Positions 16,563-25,143 of a DNA stretch of 64,000 bases are shown here, in pieces; positions within the stretch are counted from its first letter, which is position 1, and every line of letters begins with the position of its first letter. The position numbers and the translations under genes are program-made. Under the pieces are notes generated by a model. It did no database searches. It was given only the letters and a program-made list of their open reading frames with translations, and was not told the DNA's origin. This DNA is from Candidatus Desulfopertinax cowenii (GTDB lineage Bacteria > Bacillota > Desulfotomaculia > Desulfotomaculales > Desulforudaceae): contig MPOA01000002.1 of the NCBI GenBank assembly GCA_001899445.1, positions 186,001 to 250,000 on the forward strand. Reading direction: 5' to 3'.

Positions 16563-17252
16563 ATGGTCAGCGCTCCAGATACTGAGTCCGGATTGCCGGG
16601 TGTTCTGGTGATTAGCGGCGAGGAAAGGGAACTGATCCGGGGGATCGGGACGCAGGTGCGCTATCCCCGCGGCCAGATCCTCTGGTCGCCCGGCGAGGTG
16701 GCCGACAGGGTGTACCTCATCGAAAGTGGCTACGTGCGGATTTATAAAATGACCGCCGAAGGACAGGAAGTGACGGTGGGTGCCATCCGTAACCCGGGCG
16801 AAATGATCGGTCTGGCGGAGACAATTTATCACGGGAAACGCATCTGCTATGCCGGTGCCATTCGGGATGTTTCCCTGGTGGTGCTAACCAAGGAACAATT
16901 TTTGAAATTGCTGGCTTCTGAATACCACTTGGCAATGAAAACATCAGCACTTCTGGCGGCACGGATGCGGGCGGCGGAATCGAAGGTTTTCGAGTTGGTG
17001 TGTTGGCAGGCCGCCGCGCGTCTTGCTTTCTTCCTGCTCAAAGTAGGTGAAAGTTGCGGCATTCAAACCCCAAAGGGCACCAAAATCAAGTTATCATTTA
17101 CGCATAATGAAATCGCGTCAATGATCGGGACCAGCCGGCAGACGGTGACGACGTTTATGAGCGTGTTTCGCCGAGAAAAGAGTATTATTGTAAACGGGCG
17201 AGAGATCATTATCACTGATCCCCAAAAGTTGGCCGCTTGGGTAAATGAGTAA
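16563..17252 (+). CDS. Crp/Fnr-family transcriptional regulator
   Basis: A 229-residue regulator with an N-terminal cyclic-nucleotide-binding-type beta-barrel (QILWSPGEVADRVYLIESGYVRIYK), a long dimerisation helix (LLAARMRAAESKVFELVCW) and a C-terminal winged helix-turn-helix (SFTHNEIASMIGTSRQTVTTFMSVFR). The Fnr N-terminal Cys cluster and the CooA heme-ligand pattern are absent; scattered cysteines (RICYAG, FELVCW, ESCGIQ) give no recognisable cluster. GGGAGGG lies 7-8 bases before the ATG. Being 86 bases downstream of echF in the same direction, it may regulate the hydrogenase; the signal is unknown. Confidence 0.88.
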   Translation: MVSAPDTESGLPGVLVISGEERELIRGIGTQVRYPRGQILWSPGEVADRVYLIESGYVRIYKMTAEGQEVTVGAIRNPGEMIGLAETIYHGKRICYAGAIRDVSLVVLTKEQFLKLLASEYHLAMKTSALLAARMRAAESKVFELVCWQAAARLAFFLLKVGESCGIQTPKGTKIKLSFTHNEIASMIGTSRQTVTTFMSVFRREKSIIVNGREIIITDPQKLAAWVNE

Positions 17253-17391
17253 ATACCTCCTAAATTTTCTGATCATCCTCCTAAATTTATTCTATGTATT
17301 TATTATTATCAGGAATTAGGAACCTTGTCGTTAGCCCAGTTCCAGGGCTCGGGTTGGATGGGTAGGGTCGATTTTTTATTGTTGATTGGCA

Positions 17392-18759
17392 TTAGCCGAT
17401 GAGGATCTGCTCCTCGGGGCGTTTTAACTTGGCCTTCTTCGGCGGCCTGGCCAGCGCCAGGGCGACGGTAAGCGGGCCGAGGCGGCCGATGAACATGCAG
17501 ACCGTGATGATCAGCTTCCCGGCCGGAGACAGCTCCGGGGTAAGGCCCATGGAAAGGCCCACGATGCCGACGGCCGAGGTGGCCTCGAACAGCGTGGTCA
17601 GGAAATCGGCCTGTTCGGTGACGGACAGGATCAGGGTGACCAGGAAAACGAAATTGAACAGGATGATGGTCAGAACGACCGCCCTCCAAACCAGCAGCTG
17701 CGGGATCCGGCGGTTGGTTACCTCGACGACTTCCTTGCCGCGGGACAGGCTCCAGACTGCCAGGACCAGAATGGCGAGGGTGGTGACCTTGATGCCGCCG
17801 GTGACCGAATTCGGACCGGCCCCGATGAACATCAGCCCGATGGTGAAAAACTGGGTGGCCGAGTGCAGGGTGTCGGTGGCCATCGTGCTGAATCCGGCCG
17901 AGCGCGGGGTCACCGCCTGGAAAAAGGCGGCCAGAACCTTTCCCGGACCGCTCAGGTCGGCGAAGGCACGGTTGTATTCTAATAACAGGATTATCAGGGT
18001 GCTGAATACCAGGAGCACAGCGGTGACCACGAGGACTACCTTGCTGTGCAGGGAGAGCTTGCGGAAACGCCGTTGTTGGCAAACGTCGCTGATGACGACG
18101 AACCCCAGGCCGCCGATAATCACGGGAAAGGCTATGCCGAGGGTGACAATTGTGTCCTCGGTGTAGGCGGTAAAGCTGCGAAAACCCCCGAAAAGGTCGA
18201 AACCGGCGTTATTGAAAGCGGAGATGCTGTGAAATATGCTCATCCACAGACCCTGGCCCCAACCGAACTCGGGCACGAACCGGGTGGCGAGCCAAACCGT
18301 GAAAAAGGCTTCGACCGCCAGGGTGATGACAACCACCTGGATAGCCAGGCGCACCATGCCGCCAACGCCGGTCTGGCCCATTGATTCCTGGATCAGCAGG
18401 CGCTGGCGCAGCCCGATCCGGCGGCCTATTAGCACAAAGAGCATGGTGGCCACAACCACGAAACCTATGCCCCCAATCTGGATCAGGCCCAGGATCACCA
18501 CGTGCCCGAAAGTGGACCAGTTGGTGCCGGTATCTACTACCACCAGGCCGACGACACAGGTCGCCGAGGTGGCGGTGAACAACGCGACCAGAAAGCTGTT
18601 ATTCCCTCCCGGGTTGACGGCTACCGGCAGGCTCAGGAGGAAGGTGCCAAGGGCAATAATTACGGCAAAGCCCAGCAGGAGGCTCCTTTGGGGAGTGAAC
18701 AGACTCCAATAGTTCCTGGGTCGGGCGGAAAGCACTTCCTGCCCCGTGTCCGTATCCAT
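17392..18759 (-). CDS. ktrB: KtrB/TrkH-family potassium translocating subunit (copy 1)
   Basis: A 455-residue membrane protein with four M1-P-M2 repeats. The four filter segments are visible: TSATCVVGL, FNNAGFDLF, TPRSAGFST and TSAVGIVGLS, each with the key glycine. The intracellular-gate region GPNSVTGGIK is present. KtrB takes up K+ (or Na+/K+) when bound to a KtrA/TrkA-type RCK subunit, but none is encoded in this window. It is highly similar to copy 3, with near-identical stretches such as GPGKVLAAFFQAVTPRSAGFST, suggesting recent duplication. It follows copy 2 with a 48-base gap. Confidence 0.92.
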   Translation of the reverse strand: MDTDTGQEVLSARPRNYWSLFTPQRSLLLGFAVIIALGTFLLSLPVAVNPGGNNSFLVALFTATSATCVVGLVVVDTGTNWSTFGHVVILGLIQIGGIGFVVVATMLFVLIGRRIGLRQRLLIQESMGQTGVGGMVRLAIQVVVITLAVEAFFTVWLATRFVPEFGWGQGLWMSIFHSISAFNNAGFDLFGGFRSFTAYTEDTIVTLGIAFPVIIGGLGFVVISDVCQQRRFRKLSLHSKVVLVVTAVLLVFSTLIILLLEYNRAFADLSGPGKVLAAFFQAVTPRSAGFSTMATDTLHSATQFFTIGLMFIGAGPNSVTGGIKVTTLAILVLAVWSLSRGKEVVEVTNRRIPQLLVWRAVVLTIILFNFVFLVTLILSVTEQADFLTTLFEATSAVGIVGLSMGLTPELSPAGKLIITVCMFIGRLGPLTVALALARPPKKAKLKRPEEQILIG

Positions 18760-18807
18760 GCGTACAGGTATTCTACCTGGGTGGTTCTTTCCCCTGCCAC
18801 TACAGGG

Positions 18808-20178
18808 CTAGTGGCCGACAATCAACCTTTCCTTGGGGTAGTGGATGATGTGTTTCTTGGGGTGGGCCGGCTGGGAAAAGAGGACCAGTGCCAGGATGCC
18901 GATACGCCCGATGAACATGAGGATAATGAGTACGACCTTCGATACCGGGCTTAGGTCGGGAGTGATGCCCATGGAGAGTCCGGTAGTGCCGAAGGCCGAG
19001 CAGACCTCGAACAGGATCGGGATCGCCCCAAACGGTTCGATTTCCATCAGAATTACCGCTCCGGTGAAAACGAGCAACCCGGCGATTACGAGAATCGAGT
19101 AGGCTTGCTGAACGTCTTCGGGATGCAGTTCCCGCCCCAAAACCTGAACAGTGCTCCGGCCTCTGAACAGGGCGCAGATGCTTAGCAGGATCACCGCGAA
19201 GGTGGTGGTCCGGATTCCGCCCCCGCAACTGCTGGGTGAGCAGCCGATAAACATCAGCAGGCACATGATCAGTAGGGTAGCATTACGGAATTCAGCGACC
19301 TCGAAGGTTGAAAACCCGCCGCTCCGGGTGGTCAGGGATTGGAATAGCGCCACCGACACCTTTTCGGATGCGGACAGATTGGCTAGCGAGCCGTTATGCT
19401 CTCCGGCCAGGATTAACACGAACCCGAATATGATCAACCCGGCGAAGGTTAGTCCGGTTAGCTTGCAAAAGAGAGAAAGCCGCTTACGGGTACGCACGTA
19501 CTCAATGATCTCCAGGAATACCGGGAAGCCGATGCCTCCAGCGATTAACAAGAGTCCGATGATCAACTGGAAAGGGATGTCCTGGCGAAAGCTCCGGAGG
19601 CTGTCTCCGAACAGGTCGAACCCGGCGTTCGTAAAACCGGAGACGGCGTGGAACACGCTTAGGCTTAGGGCCTCCGGAGCCGGAAGTTGATACTTCACTG
19701 CGAAATAGCCGAACATCACCACAGCGGCCGCCAGCTCGGTCAGCAGGGCCAACTTGAGGATGAACAGCATCAGCCGCACCAATCCCTGCAGGTGCGGGCT
19801 GTTCTGATCGACCTTCATCATCATCCGGGCACCAAGGTTTAACCGGCGGCCCATCAGGACAAACATCAGCGTGCCCAGGGTCATTACCCCGATTCCGCCG
19901 AACTGGATGAGGACCAGAAGCACGGCCCGGCCGAAGGCGTCGAAGGTGTCGGGGGTGCTGACCACGGTAAGGCCGGTGACGCTTACCGCGCTGGTGGCCG
20001 TGAACAGGGCGTCGATAAAGCTGATCTCGACTCCGGGCCGGAGAGAAACCGGAAGCATAAGCAAAGCCGTTCCAGCCAGGGCAAAGGCCAGGTAAGCCAG
20101 GACAATCAGGTGGACCGGGGTCAGGCGTAGCTTCCGGAACCAGATCCGAACAGTCGCCACCGTATCCCTGCTCTCCAA
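18808..20178 (-). CDS. KtrB/TrkH-family potassium translocating subunit (copy 2, divergent)
   Basis: A 456-residue paralogue with the same fourfold architecture: TSAVSVTGLTV, FTNAGFDLF, TTRSGGFST and CSAFGTTGLS filter segments. The gate loop reads SPSSCGGGIRTTT instead of GPNSVTGGIK. It is clearly more diverged than copies 1 and 3 are from each other, so it is an older paralogue, perhaps with different affinity or RCK partner. The minus-strand order is copy 3, copy 2, copy 1. No separate promoter was identified for it. Confidence 0.9.
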   Translation of the reverse strand: MESRDTVATVRIWFRKLRLTPVHLIVLAYLAFALAGTALLMLPVSLRPGVEISFIDALFTATSAVSVTGLTVVSTPDTFDAFGRAVLLVLIQFGGIGVMTLGTLMFVLMGRRLNLGARMMMKVDQNSPHLQGLVRLMLFILKLALLTELAAAVVMFGYFAVKYQLPAPEALSLSVFHAVSGFTNAGFDLFGDSLRSFRQDIPFQLIIGLLLIAGGIGFPVFLEIIEYVRTRKRLSLFCKLTGLTFAGLIIFGFVLILAGEHNGSLANLSASEKVSVALFQSLTTRSGGFSTFEVAEFRNATLLIMCLLMFIGCSPSSCGGGIRTTTFAVILLSICALFRGRSTVQVLGRELHPEDVQQAYSILVIAGLLVFTGAVILMEIEPFGAIPILFEVCSAFGTTGLSMGITPDLSPVSKVVLIILMFIGRIGILALVLFSQPAHPKKHIIHYPKERLIVGH

Positions 20179-20367
20179 GCAGCTGATAAGCTAGTGTAAC
20201 TCCGAAATCCCGTGATCACAATTCCCGGCTTAAGCGTTTTCCCCGCGCCTTAGCCGGAATAGACCGGTATAGGCCCGATTATTGGCCGTGTCTCATTCTG
20301 TCGACCTGTGGATTGATCACCGGTGAAACTGTAAATCGGTCTGTTTAGTGCAACCCGAAGCCTGGGA

Positions 20368-21753
20368 TCAGCCGATGATGATGTTTTCTTCCGGGTACTT
20401 CAGATGGGATTTCCGGCGTGGCCGGGCCAGGGCGAAGGCCACGGTAAGCGGGCCGACGCGGCCGATGAGCATGCAGGCGGCCACTACCAGTTTTCCGATC
20501 GGGGACAGGTCCGGCGTGAGACCCATGGAGAGACCCACGATCCCCACCGCCGAAGTGGCCTCGAACAGCGTGGTCAGAAAGTCGGCCCGTTCGGTGATGG
20601 AGAGGATCAGGGTAACCACAAAGATGAGGCTGAACAGGATGATGGTCAGGGTGACCGCCTTGTAAATCAGGAGCTGGGGAATCCGGCGGTCGGCCACCTC
20701 AATGGTGTCCCGGCCGCGGGACAGCGCCCAGACGGCCAGGATCAGGATGGCGAAGGTGGAGATCTTGATGCCGCCGGTGACCGAGTTGGGCCCGCCGCCG
20801 ATGAACATCAACCCGACGGTGAAAAACTGGCTGGCCGGGTGCAAGGCGTCGGTGGCTACCGTGCTGAACCCGGCCGAGCGCGGGGTCACCGCCTGGAAAA
20901 AGGCGGCCAGAACCTTCCCCGGGCCGCTGAGGTCGGCGAAGGCGCGGTTGTGTTCCAGGAGCAGGAAGACCAGCGTGCTGAACACCAGGGCCACGGCGGT
21001 GGCCACGATCACCACCTTGCTGTGCAGGGAAAGTCGCGCGAAGCGGCGCTGCCGGTATACGTCGACGATGATGATGAATCCCAGGCCGCCCAGGATCACT
21101 GGAATGGCGACGCCGAGGTTGACGATCGCGTCCCCGGTGTAGGCGGTGAGACTGCGAAAACCCCCGAAAAGGTCGAAACCGGCGTTATTGAAAGCAGAAA
21201 TGCTGTGAAACACGCTCATCCAGACGCCCGTGTTCCAACCGAACTCGGGGATGAAGCGGGTGGCCAGCACGACGGCGAAAAAGACCTCTACCACCAGGGT
21301 GATGATGATCACCTGGATGACCAGGCGCACCACGCCCCCGACCCGCGTGTGGCTCAAGGACTCCTGGATCAACAGGCGCTGGCGGAGCCCGATCCGCCGC
21401 CCCATCAGTACCATGATCAAGGTGGCCACCGCCATGAACCCCATGCCCCCGATCTGGATCAGGCCGAGAATCACCACGTGCCCGAAAGTGGACCAGTTGG
21501 TGCCGGTATCTACCACTACCAGGCCCACCACGCAGGCCGCCGAAGTGGCGGTGAACAGGGCGGTGAGAAAGTCATTTTGGCCGCCCGGGTTGACGGCCAC
21601 CGGCAGGCTCAACAAAAGCGTGCCGATGACAATGAGCAAACCGAAGCCCCCGAGGAGGATCCGCTGGGGGGTGAACAGTCTGTTGATGATCTGTCGGCCG
21701 TGTTGTTTTCCGGGCCGGGTGGGGGAAGCCGGTTCCTGTTTTGCCGTACTCAT
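20368..21753 (-). CDS. KtrB/TrkH-family potassium translocating subunit (copy 3)
   Basis: A 461-residue protein, the first of three consecutive ktrB-like genes on this strand. Filter segments TSAACVVGL, FNNAGFDLF, TPRSAGFST and TSAVGIVGLS and the gate GPNSVTGGIK are all intact. The N-terminus has a polar, basic extension (KQEPASPTRPGKQHGRQI) longer than in copy 1. Near identity with copy 1 in long blocks points to duplication with the diverged copy 2 between them. K+ uptake is the expected role. A 189-base gap to copy 2 could hold a promoter or terminator; none was convincing. Confidence 0.92.
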   Translation of the reverse strand: MSTAKQEPASPTRPGKQHGRQIINRLFTPQRILLGGFGLLIVIGTLLLSLPVAVNPGGQNDFLTALFTATSAACVVGLVVVDTGTNWSTFGHVVILGLIQIGGMGFMAVATLIMVLMGRRIGLRQRLLIQESLSHTRVGGVVRLVIQVIIITLVVEVFFAVVLATRFIPEFGWNTGVWMSVFHSISAFNNAGFDLFGGFRSLTAYTGDAIVNLGVAIPVILGGLGFIIIVDVYRQRRFARLSLHSKVVIVATAVALVFSTLVFLLLEHNRAFADLSGPGKVLAAFFQAVTPRSAGFSTVATDALHPASQFFTVGLMFIGGGPNSVTGGIKISTFAILILAVWALSRGRDTIEVADRRIPQLLIYKAVTLTIILFSLIFVVTLILSITERADFLTTLFEATSAVGIVGLSMGLTPDLSPIGKLVVAACMLIGRVGPLTVAFALARPRRKSHLKYPEENIIIG

Positions 21754-21880
21754 GATCTAATAGATAGTCTGCCCGCGGGGCGTTTTGCTTACATCTTTTT
21801 CTCCATAACCGGGATGCGGTTATGGCGGTGTGAGTGGACCGGCTTCGCGGTCAGCCCGGCCGGCAGTCCGCTTTGGCTCC

Positions 21881-21916
21881 GAAAAAGACGAAACTTCGCA
21901 GCCGGCAGCTGCGAAG
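21881..21916 (-). terminator. rho-independent terminator of the coat gene pair
   Basis: On the minus strand CTTCGCAG-CTGCCGG-CTGCGAAG (21916-21894) forms an 8-bp perfect stem, followed by TTTCGTCTTTTT (21893-21882). It lies 15 bases past the stop of the CotF-like gene. Confidence 0.75.
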
Positions 21917-21931
21917 TCGTGCGGATGCGGG

Positions 21932-22252
21932 TTAGAAGCCGGGATGGTTGGGGTTCGCGCCCTGGTAATGCTGCATCTCCGGCCGGTAGTGGTGCGGGGT
22001 CTGGTGTTGTTGCATCTGGGGCTGCATTTGCGGCTGAACCCTGGTGGCCGGCTCCACCTGGTACCAGCCCCGCTGGTGCATAATGTCGAACAACGTCTTG
22101 TTCATCATCATGATGTCGTTGTGCATCCGGAAAAAAGTGTTCCTGATATTGTCGTTGGATGCCTCCAGAATCGCCTTGTGGAAACTGGTGGACGAATATT
22201 TGGTGGCCTCCAGGCAGTCGGTGATGATATCCCGGTCATCCAATCTGGCCAA
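21932..22252 (-). CDS. CotF-domain spore coat protein
   Basis: A 106-residue protein. The first 75 residues form a four-helix coat F/ferritin-like domain (RDIITDCLEATKYSSTSFHK, NDIMMMNKTLFDIMHQRGWYQV). The tail is rich in Gln, His, Pro and Met (QPQMQPQMQQHQ), as in many clostridial spore-coat proteins. AAAGGAGGG lies 6 bases before TTG 22252, so this start is used rather than the TTG 21 bases upstream. It forms an operon with the upstream coat gene, 24 bases away. It is expected in the spore coat, under mother-cell control. Confidence 0.82.
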   Translation of the reverse strand: MARLDDRDIITDCLEATKYSSTSFHKAILEASNDNIRNTFFRMHNDIMMMNKTLFDIMHQRGWYQVEPATRVQPQMQPQMQQHQTPHHYRPEMQHYQGANPNHPGF

Positions 22253-22276
22253 AGTGATCCCTCCTTTGCTCAATCT

Positions 22277-22546
22277 TTAAGCCATTGGTCCACCTATTGG
22301 TCCGCCCATGGGTGCCTGCATTTGTCCGGCCATTTGCTCGCCGGTCTGTCCGGCCTGCTGCATCAAATTGTTGAGCACGTTCACGTGCTGCTGGCACATG
22401 TTCTGGTACTGGCTGAGCGCCGATCTGATCTGGGGGTCCTGCACCTGGTTCACGTAGGCCGACAGCTTCTTGGCGCACAGGTTTTCGTAACGCAAAAGTT
22501 CGGTGATGCTGAGTTTTTCCTGCTGGCTCATCTGATTGAAATGCAT
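22277..22546 (-). CDS. spore coat-associated protein, CotF-like
   Basis: An 89-residue, mainly helical protein with two helices (LLRYENLCAKKLSAYVNQV and SQYQNMCQQHVNVLNNLMQQ) and a Gly/Met/Pro tail (GGPIGGPMA). This is the pattern of small coat proteins paired with CotF in clostridia. GGGAGGAGGTG precedes the ATG. It is the first gene of a two-gene unit. The upstream minus-strand sequence contains GTATAATTT and CATAATAG separated by about 15 bases, possibly a sporulation-sigma promoter, but the match is weak. Confidence 0.72.
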   Translation of the reverse strand: MHFNQMSQQEKLSITELLRYENLCAKKLSAYVNQVQDPQIRSALSQYQNMCQQHVNVLNNLMQQAGQTGEQMAGQMQAPMGGPIGGPMA

Positions 22547-22879
22547 TTTTTCACCTCCTCCCGTTTAGGGGCTGATTTGCGTTCTATTATGTGAACCGGG
22601 CGGAAAATTATACAAATTTTCTTTTTTAGTAAAAACAAATGGGGCACATGTAGATTTGACTAGACTATTAGCGCTGTTTTAGTTGTTTGACAAGTTATGA
22701 TACAATATGGAAGCGGGTTCATACCCGCGTACGCGAACTTCCGCGCTTGAAACTCCCAGACCGGGTTGCTTCCCAGTATGCCAATAGCCGCAAAGGCCCG
22801 TGACGGATGGCAGGCGGCCCAATGAATACAGAGTCCTACTCGATTGCTCTGGTTGCGAAGGAAAGTGAGGCAGGTGCAG

Positions 22880-24040
22880 ATGGCGAAGATTCTGGTGGAA
22901 AATCTGTACAAGATTTTCGGCGATCATCCGGAACAAGCGCTGAAGCTGCTGCGGGAAGGGTGCAGCAAGGATGAAATCCTTGAGAAGACCAAGCAGACGG
23001 TGGGCATCAACAACGTCAGCTTGGCGGTCAACGAGGGTGAAATATTCGTGCTGATGGGCCTTTCCGGAAGCGGCAAGTCGACCCTGCTCCGGTGCTTGAA
23101 CCGTTTGATCGAGCCGACTAGCGGCCGGATCGTCCTGGACGGGAGAGAAATCACCCACGTTGACGAGGCCGAACTGCGGGAGATCCGCCGCAAACGGCTG
23201 GGGATGGTGTTTCAGCGGTTTGCGCTGTTTCCGCACCGCACGGTGCTGGACAACGTGGCCTATGGCCTAGAGGTCCAGGGTGTGAACCGGCAGGAGCGAT
23301 CCGAGAAGGCGCGTGCGGTTCTGGAACTGGTTGGCCTCAAGGGCTGGGAGGACTACTACCCCGCCAATTTGAGCGGCGGTATGCAGCAGCGGGTCGGCTT
23401 GGCTCGGGCGTTGGTTTCGGACCCGGACGTACTGCTGATGGACGAGCCCTTCAGCGCCCTGGACCCGCTGATCCGGCGGGATATGCAGGATGAACTCCTG
23501 TCCCTGCAGAGCCAGGTGAACAAGACGATTGTGTTCGTTACACACGACCTGGACGAGGCGCTGAAACTGGGCGACCGGATCGCACTGATGAAAGACGGAG
23601 CCATCGTGCAGCTGGGCACCCCGGAGGAGATTTTAACGCGTCCAGCCGACGACTACGTCCGGCGGTTCGTGGAGGACGTCGATATGCCCCGGGTGCTAAC
23701 CGTCGAAGAGGTGATGAAGCCGGCGGAGGCGGTGGCGTTGAGAGACGACCCCGGAGTCGCCCTGCGCCGGATGCGGGAACTGGGGTTGTCCTCCGTGTTT
23801 GTAGTCACCCGTGACCGGAAGCTGGCCGGACTCGTCACGGCTGATGACGCCCTGGTCGCGGCGGGCCGCAACGAAGAGGACCTTTCCGGGATTCTTATCC
23901 AGGATTTCCCACGGACCGCTCCCGGCACTTCGGTATCCGAGATTATCCTGGTACTGGCCGATTCTCGGTTTCCGGTGGCGGTTGTTCATGAGGACGGCAG
24001 GCTGCTCGGGACGGTGGGTCAAGTCCAAGCCTGCCTGTAA
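22880..24040 (+). CDS. opuAA: glycine betaine/proline ABC transporter ATPase (ProV/OpuAA)
   Basis: A 386-residue cytoplasmic ATPase. The N-terminal helix typical of ProV (LVENLYKIFGDHPEQALKLL) precedes Walker A GLSGSGKSTLL, signature NLSGGMQQRVG, Walker B VLLMDEPFSALDP and the H-loop THDLDEA. Two CBS domains follow residue 275 (LTVEEVMKPAEAVALRDD and ILIQDFPRTAPGTSVSE), which sense ionic strength in OpuA. ATG 22880 is preferred, with GTGAGG upstream, over an in-frame TTG 36 bases earlier. No permease or binding-protein gene is adjacent, so the partners must lie elsewhere. Confidence 0.88.
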   Translation: MAKILVENLYKIFGDHPEQALKLLREGCSKDEILEKTKQTVGINNVSLAVNEGEIFVLMGLSGSGKSTLLRCLNRLIEPTSGRIVLDGREITHVDEAELREIRRKRLGMVFQRFALFPHRTVLDNVAYGLEVQGVNRQERSEKARAVLELVGLKGWEDYYPANLSGGMQQRVGLARALVSDPDVLLMDEPFSALDPLIRRDMQDELLSLQSQVNKTIVFVTHDLDEALKLGDRIALMKDGAIVQLGTPEEILTRPADDYVRRFVEDVDMPRVLTVEEVMKPAEAVALRDDPGVALRRMRELGLSSVFVVTRDRKLAGLVTADDALVAAGRNEEDLSGILIQDFPRTAPGTSVSEIILVLADSRFPVAVVHEDGRLLGTVGQVQACL

Positions 24041-24072
24041 AACCGTTCCCCTGGCAGGTGGATAAAAACGAT

Positions 24073-24861
24073 TTAATCAGGTTGATTTCCAAGGTGGCGC
24101 TCAAGGAAGCTCAGTACCGCGCGGTTGAACTCTTCAACATTAGTAAGCGGCGAGGGGTCACAGGCGTTTGGGATGACCTGCAATTCGCTGTGCGGAATGG
24201 CCTGGTGGATGATCCGGGCGTACTTGATCATCATCGGCCAGCGGCTTCCCACCAACACCAGGGTGGGACACTGCACCGCCGTCAATCTGTCGGTCAGGTG
24301 CATCCGGTTGATTAGGGCGCGCAGCCGGGCGACGTCCGCCGGCCGGGTACTGAGTGCCGTCCGGGTCAGTTCTTCCCGGGCCAATCGCCAGCGCTTTTTC
24401 GGGTAGGCGGTGGCGATCATCTTAGCTAGGATGGGGCGCGGTAGGATCCGGAGCACAGGCACCTGCAGCCAGGAACCGAGCACGTCCGGAAAGTGGACCT
24501 CGGAGAAGGTGTCGGAAAGGATCAGCGCCCGGCAGCGGGCCGGGTAGGATATGGCGAACTGTTGGGCGACGATACCGCCGAAGGATACCCCGCACAGGCA
24601 TGCCCGTTTGATTTTCAAACCGTCGAGTAAGCGGGCGAGGTCCTTGGCGAGGTCGGTGAGGGCGTATCCGGGGGGTACCCCGGACGAGGCGCCGTGTCCC
24701 CGGCAATCGTAGGCGATGACGTGGTAGCGTGCCGCGAACGGCTCAAACTGCGGGGTCCACATGCGGTGGTCCGACCCCAGGCCGTGAATCAGAACCAGGG
24801 GGTCGCCATGGCCAAAACTCTGGTAATACAGGCGGCAGCCCTTGGCCGAAACGTAATGCAC
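24073..24861 (-). CDS. alpha/beta hydrolase with substituted catalytic His
   Basis: A 262-residue cytoplasmic hydrolase-fold protein. The oxyanion region LIHGLGSD, strand and turn AYDCRGHG, and nucleophile elbow GVSFGG (Ser) are canonical. At the C-terminus, where relatives have GH followed by the final helix, this protein reads NACDPSPLTNVEEFN, putting Asp (GAC) where His (CAC) is expected. GTG 24861, 8 bases after GGGAGGG, is the likely start; a TTG 39 bases upstream is less likely. If the His is truly absent, activity may be altered, or another His may serve. The substrate is unknown. It is convergent with the opuAA-like gene. Confidence 0.8.
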   Translation of the reverse strand: MHYVSAKGCRLYYQSFGHGDPLVLIHGLGSDHRMWTPQFEPFAARYHVIAYDCRGHGASSGVPPGYALTDLAKDLARLLDGLKIKRACLCGVSFGGIVAQQFAISYPARCRALILSDTFSEVHFPDVLGSWLQVPVLRILPRPILAKMIATAYPKKRWRLAREELTRTALSTRPADVARLRALINRMHLTDRLTAVQCPTLVLVGSRWPMMIKYARIIHQAIPHSELQVIPNACDPSPLTNVEEFNRAVLSFLERHLGNQPD

Positions 24862-24971
24862 CTTGTGATCCCTCCCGGAGTCGGAATTTGCCCCTTCCAA
24901 AACTTCGGCACCCGGGGGCCAAATCCTCCACCTCCGGGAAAAGGCATGGACGTTGTTTATTTGTTACCCGA

Positions 24972-25115
24972 TTACTCCTTGTTGAAGGGTACCCGGTAGC
25001 CGGTCAGGTCTTCGGTTACGTAGTCGGGAGCGATGTCGGCGCCGATCGGCTGTTTTCCTACCATTTCACGATCCTTGCCCTTTTTCTTGTTTTTCCCCTT
25101 TTTCTTTGGAACCAA
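24972..25115 (-). CDS. small lysine-rich protein, unknown function
   Basis: A 47-residue protein from TTG 25115, 7 bases after AAGGAGGG. The N-terminal third is almost all Lys/Gly (PKKKGKNKKKGKDR); the rest is acidic and mixed (GADIAPDYVTEDLTGYRVPF). The basic head suggests nucleic-acid or spore-DNA association, but that is inference. It lies 28 bases downstream of another tiny gene on the same strand, probably one transcript. No family is recognised. Confidence 0.55.
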   Translation of the reverse strand: MVPKKKGKNKKKGKDREMVGKQPIGADIAPDYVTEDLTGYRVPFNKE

Positions 25116-25143
25116 GGACAATCCCTCCTTCCTCCAGCACAAG

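Noticed and set aside
20404-22083. 559-codon plus-strand open frame over ktrB copy 3
   Set aside because: The composition (His/Gln/Glu/Gly-rich, repetitive) is typical of a shadow frame; the minus-strand KtrB is complete with four filter motifs.
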